Positions 32,940 through 35,071 of a stretch of 35,071 nucleotides of DNA are shown here, piece by piece (position 1 is the stretch's first letter; each line of letters opens with the position of its first letter). A program made the translations under genes and the position numbers. The DNA lies in contig CAKSDP010000020.1 of the NCBI GenBank assembly GCA_934446065.1, forward strand, positions 1-35,071. Reading direction: 5' to 3'. The stretch comes from an uncultured Eubacteriales bacterium (lineage in GTDB: Bacteria > Bacillota > Clostridia > Oscillospirales > CAG-272). The notes under the pieces are model-generated. The model was not told the DNA's origin. It was given only the letters and a program-made list of their open reading frames with translations, and did no database searches.

Positions 32940-33704
32940 ATGAAGAAGATTCTTTCTTTGCTTTGCGCTGTACTCATGATCGCAAGCCTTGCTTGCTTCA
33001 GTGCATTTGCAGACGATGCAGCAGCAGTAACCGTTGCTGCAGTTGCTCACGACGTAACTGTTGGCGATACTCAGCTCGTTGTTGACTTCGTTCTCAACGT
33101 TCCTACCGACGTTACTCTTCAGGGCTTTGCTGTAAACTTCCAGTACGACAAGGAAGTTATGACCCTCGTTGAGGCTTCTGACTATAACATCAAGGGTCAG
33201 GGCATCTACGGTCAGAACTACACTGATATGCCTTACAACCTTGTATGGGCTGGTATCGACAGAGACGCTATCAAGGGAAGCGGCGAGGACCTCGTTATCC
33301 TTTCTCTGACTTTCGACCTTGCAGCTCCTGCAACCGAGGGTGCTGAGTACACTGTTAACATCGCTTGCACCGATCTTAAGGACTCTAACGACAACTCTCT
33401 CGAGGGTTCCGCTGTCATTAAGAATGCATCCGCTGTTGCTGCAGTAGCTACCACTGCTCCTGTAACCACTGAGCCGGCTCCTACCGAGACCGCTACCGAG
33501 GCTCCTGCTACCTCTGCAACTGAGGCTCCCGCAACCACTAAGGCTGCTACCGAGGCTCCTGCTACCACTACTACTGAGGCTCCCGCAACCACCAAGGCTC
33601 CCGATAAGGCTAGCCAGACCGGCGACATGATGTTCGTTGTTGTTGCAGTTATGGTTGTTGCTCTCGGCGCAGCTGTAGTTGTTAAGAAGGTTAACGTTAA
33701 ATAA
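32940..33704 (+). CDS. Surface-anchored cohesin-like protein
   Basis: The ATG at 32940 is chosen for AAGGAG 7 bases upstream and the signal peptide that follows (cleavage after AFA near residue 24); the open frame extends further upstream without either. The protein has 254 residues. Residues about 28-165 match the cohesin beta-sandwich: VTVGDTQLVVDFVLN, LQGFAVNFQYDKEVM, NLVWAGI, GEDLVILSLTFDL. A Thr/Pro/Ala linker made of TEAPAT repeats follows, then ASQTGD, a hydrophobic helix and KKVNVK, the same anchor ending as the two LamG-like neighbours. Codon choice is strongly biased (GCT, GTT, AAC, CTC), as in highly expressed genes. It is a likely surface receptor for dockerin proteins such as the one encoded at 30050. 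Confidence 0.85.
   Translation: MKKILSLLCAVLMIASLACFSAFADDAAAVTVAAVAHDVTVGDTQLVVDFVLNVPTDVTLQGFAVNFQYDKEVMTLVEASDYNIKGQGIYGQNYTDMPYNLVWAGIDRDAIKGSGEDLVILSLTFDLAAPATEGAEYTVNIACTDLKDSNDNSLEGSAVIKNASAVAAVATTAPVTTEPAPTETATEAPATSATEAPATTKAATEAPATTTTEAPATTKAPDKASQTGDMMFVVVAVMVVALGAAVVVKKVNVK
33492..33596 (+). repeat. Imperfect 54-base tandem repeat encoding the TEAPAT linker
   Basis: A 51-base unit at 33492-33542 recurs at 33546-33596 with few changes, giving ATEAPAT...TEAPATTK twice. It encodes the flexible, possibly glycosylated linker of the cohesin-like protein and is a likely site of length variation. Confidence 0.85.
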
Positions 33705-33724
33705 TTAACCCTCAACACGATTTG

Positions 33725-33753
33725 AAAAAGCGCTTCTTCGGAAGCGCTTTTTT
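33725..33753 (+). terminator. Intrinsic terminator of the cohesin-like gene
   Basis: AAAAAGCGCTTC (33725-33736) pairs with 33741-33752 around a very stable TTCG loop, with a T-run at the end. Confidence 0.95.
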
Positions 33754-33849
33754 GCTCGTAGTATGACAAAACAGAAAAATCTCTAACAGAAAAGCGGGAA
33801 AATTGGTACTAAAAACCTGCTATATAACTAAAATTTTTATTCAAAACTC

Positions 33850-33878
33850 TTGCAATTGTGTGAGCAATGTGATAGAAT
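33850..33878 (+). promoter_or_regulatory. Sigma-A promoter of the second anchored LamG-like gene
   Basis: TTGCAA (33850-33855), a 17-base spacer ending in TGTGA and TAGAAT (33873-33878) form the promoter. A short TGGC/GCCA hairpin (33893-33904) lies in the leader. Confidence 0.87.
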
Positions 33879-33928
33879 ATGTATACAAAATGTGGCGTGG
33901 GCCATAATTCCATAAAGGAGAAACACAA

Positions 33929-34951
33929 ATGAAGAAAATTCTTTCGATTCTGCTTGTCGCAGTTATGCTCGTAAGTGCTGTCTGCGTAAGCGTCTCCGCT
34001 GAGGGATATTACCTCCAGGAGAGATTTACTAACGGTGGCGCAACCTTCGATAGTAACTTTATCGCAGGTGCAACATGGATCACTGATGACGGTAAGCTCA
34101 TCGGTTACAGCGATGCTCGTACTTTCATGTCCAGATATGACGACTCTGACGGTGTCTTTAACAATACTATGCTTACTTGGCTTGAGTATGATGTTGAGAT
34201 TCAGGTTTGGGCAGATGCTGACGAGAACGCCGGCGATTCCAGAGACTATTCTCTTGCTTACTGCAACGACAACCTTGTTGTCGCAGGTATTGAAGAGGAC
34301 AGATCTTTCATTTCTTTCGGTTACGACTTTGTAAACGGTGAGTTCTATCTGTCTAAGGTTCTCGGCGGCGGCGGCGAAGAGGATCAGCTCGTTGCTCGTG
34401 TTGCTAAGGAGATCAAGGGTGACGAGTTCAATAAGCTCGGTATGACCGTTACCCGCGGCAGAATCCGTGGTTACTTCAACGGTGAGCTCATAATCGACTT
34501 CGTTGATACCGCTGATACATACAGAATCGCTAAGGAAATCAACTCTCCTTTCCTCTTCTGGAATACCAGCAACTTCTTCCAGGTATCTTCTGTTGACGTT
34601 GCTTCTCCTGAGTACATCTATCCCGCAGGTCTTGCTCCTGTTACCACTGCTGAAACTACCAATGGTGGAAACAATGGCAACAATGGTGGCAACAACGATC
34701 CTGCTAACACCACTAACTCCGGTAATAACAACAATCCTCCGGCAACCTCCGTTGTTACATCTGTTGTAACCAACGATAAGGGTGAGACCGAGATCGTAAC
34801 CAAGGTCGTTGAGGTTCCCGCAGACACCAACAAGAACGGTTCTTCCGTTAACAACAGCACCAAGACCGGCGACGCTGCTATCATCGTTGCTGTGGCTATG
34901 GTCGTTGCTCTCGGCACCGCTATCGTTGTAAAGAAAGTTAACGTTAAGTAA
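33929..34951 (+). CDS. Surface-anchored LamG-like protein (paralogue of 31720-32769)
   Basis: The protein has 340 residues with AAAGGAG upstream. A signal peptide (cleavage after VSA near residue 24) is followed by a beta-sandwich domain (about 26-235: YYLQERFTNGGATF, GRIRGYFNGELIIDF, FFQVSSVDVASPEY) with the same layout as the paralogue at 31720 but much diverged. An Asn/Gly/Thr linker is followed by GETEIVTKVVEV, STKTGD, a hydrophobic helix and KKVNVK. The stalk and anchor are far better conserved between the two paralogues than the domains they display. Codon use is highly biased, suggesting strong expression. The binding target is unknown; a glycan is likely from the fold. Confidence 0.88.
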   Translation: MKKILSILLVAVMLVSAVCVSVSAEGYYLQERFTNGGATFDSNFIAGATWITDDGKLIGYSDARTFMSRYDDSDGVFNNTMLTWLEYDVEIQVWADADENAGDSRDYSLAYCNDNLVVAGIEEDRSFISFGYDFVNGEFYLSKVLGGGGEEDQLVARVAKEIKGDEFNKLGMTVTRGRIRGYFNGELIIDFVDTADTYRIAKEINSPFLFWNTSNFFQVSSVDVASPEYIYPAGLAPVTTAETTNGGNNGNNGGNNDPANTTNSGNNNNPPATSVVTSVVTNDKGETEIVTKVVEVPADTNKNGSSVNNSTKTGDAAIIVAVAMVVALGTAIVVKKVNVK

Positions 34952-34967
34952 TTAATCTTTAACTAAT

Positions 34968-34997
34968 AAGGAGTCGTGTTTACGCACGGCTCCTTTT
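34968..34997 (+). terminator. Intrinsic terminator of the last LamG-like gene
   Basis: AAGGAGTCGTG (34968-34978) pairs with CACGGCTCCTT (34985-34995), with one G-T wobble, followed by T residues. The remaining 74 bases to the window end hold nothing I can identify. Confidence 0.88.
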
Positions 34998-35071
34998 GTT
35001 GGTTTGTCAATGATATGTTACACCATGCTTCAAAAAATTATCGAGAGTAGCCTTGGGAGAGGTCCAGTTAA

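Noticed and set aside
33492..33596. CRISPR-like direct repeats
   Set aside because: The units are contiguous, in frame and coding for a Thr/Pro/Ala linker; no spacers or cas genes are present.
30050..34951. Classical cellulosome gene cluster
   Set aside because: No glycoside hydrolase, carbohydrate esterase or multi-cohesin scaffoldin is present; the only glycosidase (16831-18585) is cytoplasmic and lacks a dockerin.
35007..35071. Possible C-terminal end of a - strand gene (stop at 35007-35009, open to the window edge)
   Set aside because: Only 20-21 codons are visible, which is within chance, and no family can be assigned. The neighbouring bases recalled an insertion-sequence end, but no inverted repeat or transposase motif could be confirmed.

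Overview
The window looks like a chromosome segment from an anaerobic Clostridia member, most likely an uncultured Oscillospiraceae/Ruminococcaceae-type gut bacterium. This rests on moderately GC-rich coding DNA, strong AGGAGG-type ribosome binding sites, sigma-A promoters with 17-base spacers and an extended -10, a short-form pyruvate kinase, secreted proteins with Thr- or Asn/Gly-rich linkers ending in TGD plus a membrane segment, and a cohesin/dockerin pair. Species cannot be named from the sequence alone. I found no rRNA, tRNA, CRISPR array, phage gene or complete insertion sequence.

Layout. Bases 1-7513 (+) hold a large surface beta-helix/repeat protein cut by the left edge, a 34-residue peptide gene, and a tightly packed set: membrane-anchored secreted protein, HPr-kinase-like P-loop protein, PqqD-like protein, S26-type (Ser/His) signal-peptidase-like protein and an ABC exporter. 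This reads as a peptide modification and export module, possibly a RiPP-like system, and is the best candidate for an undescribed system. Bases 7587-10876 (-) hold an Hpt protein and a GGDEF-receiver-HD-GYP protein. They are preceded by a c-di-GMP-I (GEMM) riboswitch with its own promoter and terminator, an unexplained structured region, a second terminator and a private promoter. Then come a CorC/HlyC-type CBS membrane protein (-), a HAD-HD fusion phosphohydrolase (+), an aconitase-like hydratase overlapping an SGNH hydrolase (+), a cupin plus cytoplasmic GH2 glycosidase pair (-), a KtrB/KtrA-type potassium uptake pair (+), and a Gfo/Idh/MocA oxidoreductase (-). A housekeeping run follows, lepA-hemW-mnmA-tcdA (+), and then pyk (-).

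The right end (29.0-35.0 kb, +) begins with a stand-alone E2-type acyltransferase-fold protein whose catalytic His appears replaced by Glu. After it come four separately promoted secreted proteins. One carries a C-terminal dockerin, one a cohesin-like domain, and two carry LamG/concanavalin-like domains. The cohesin protein and both LamG-like proteins end in the same TGD-membrane segment-KKVNVK anchor. Together they suggest a small surface scaffold in which the dockerin protein could dock on the anchored cohesin protein beside glycan-binding partners, although no catalytic glycosidase lies next to them.

Transcription signals are unusually readable. Most units have a -35, a 17-base spacer and a TGTGATAnAAT-like -10, and opposing genes share symmetrical hairpin terminators.
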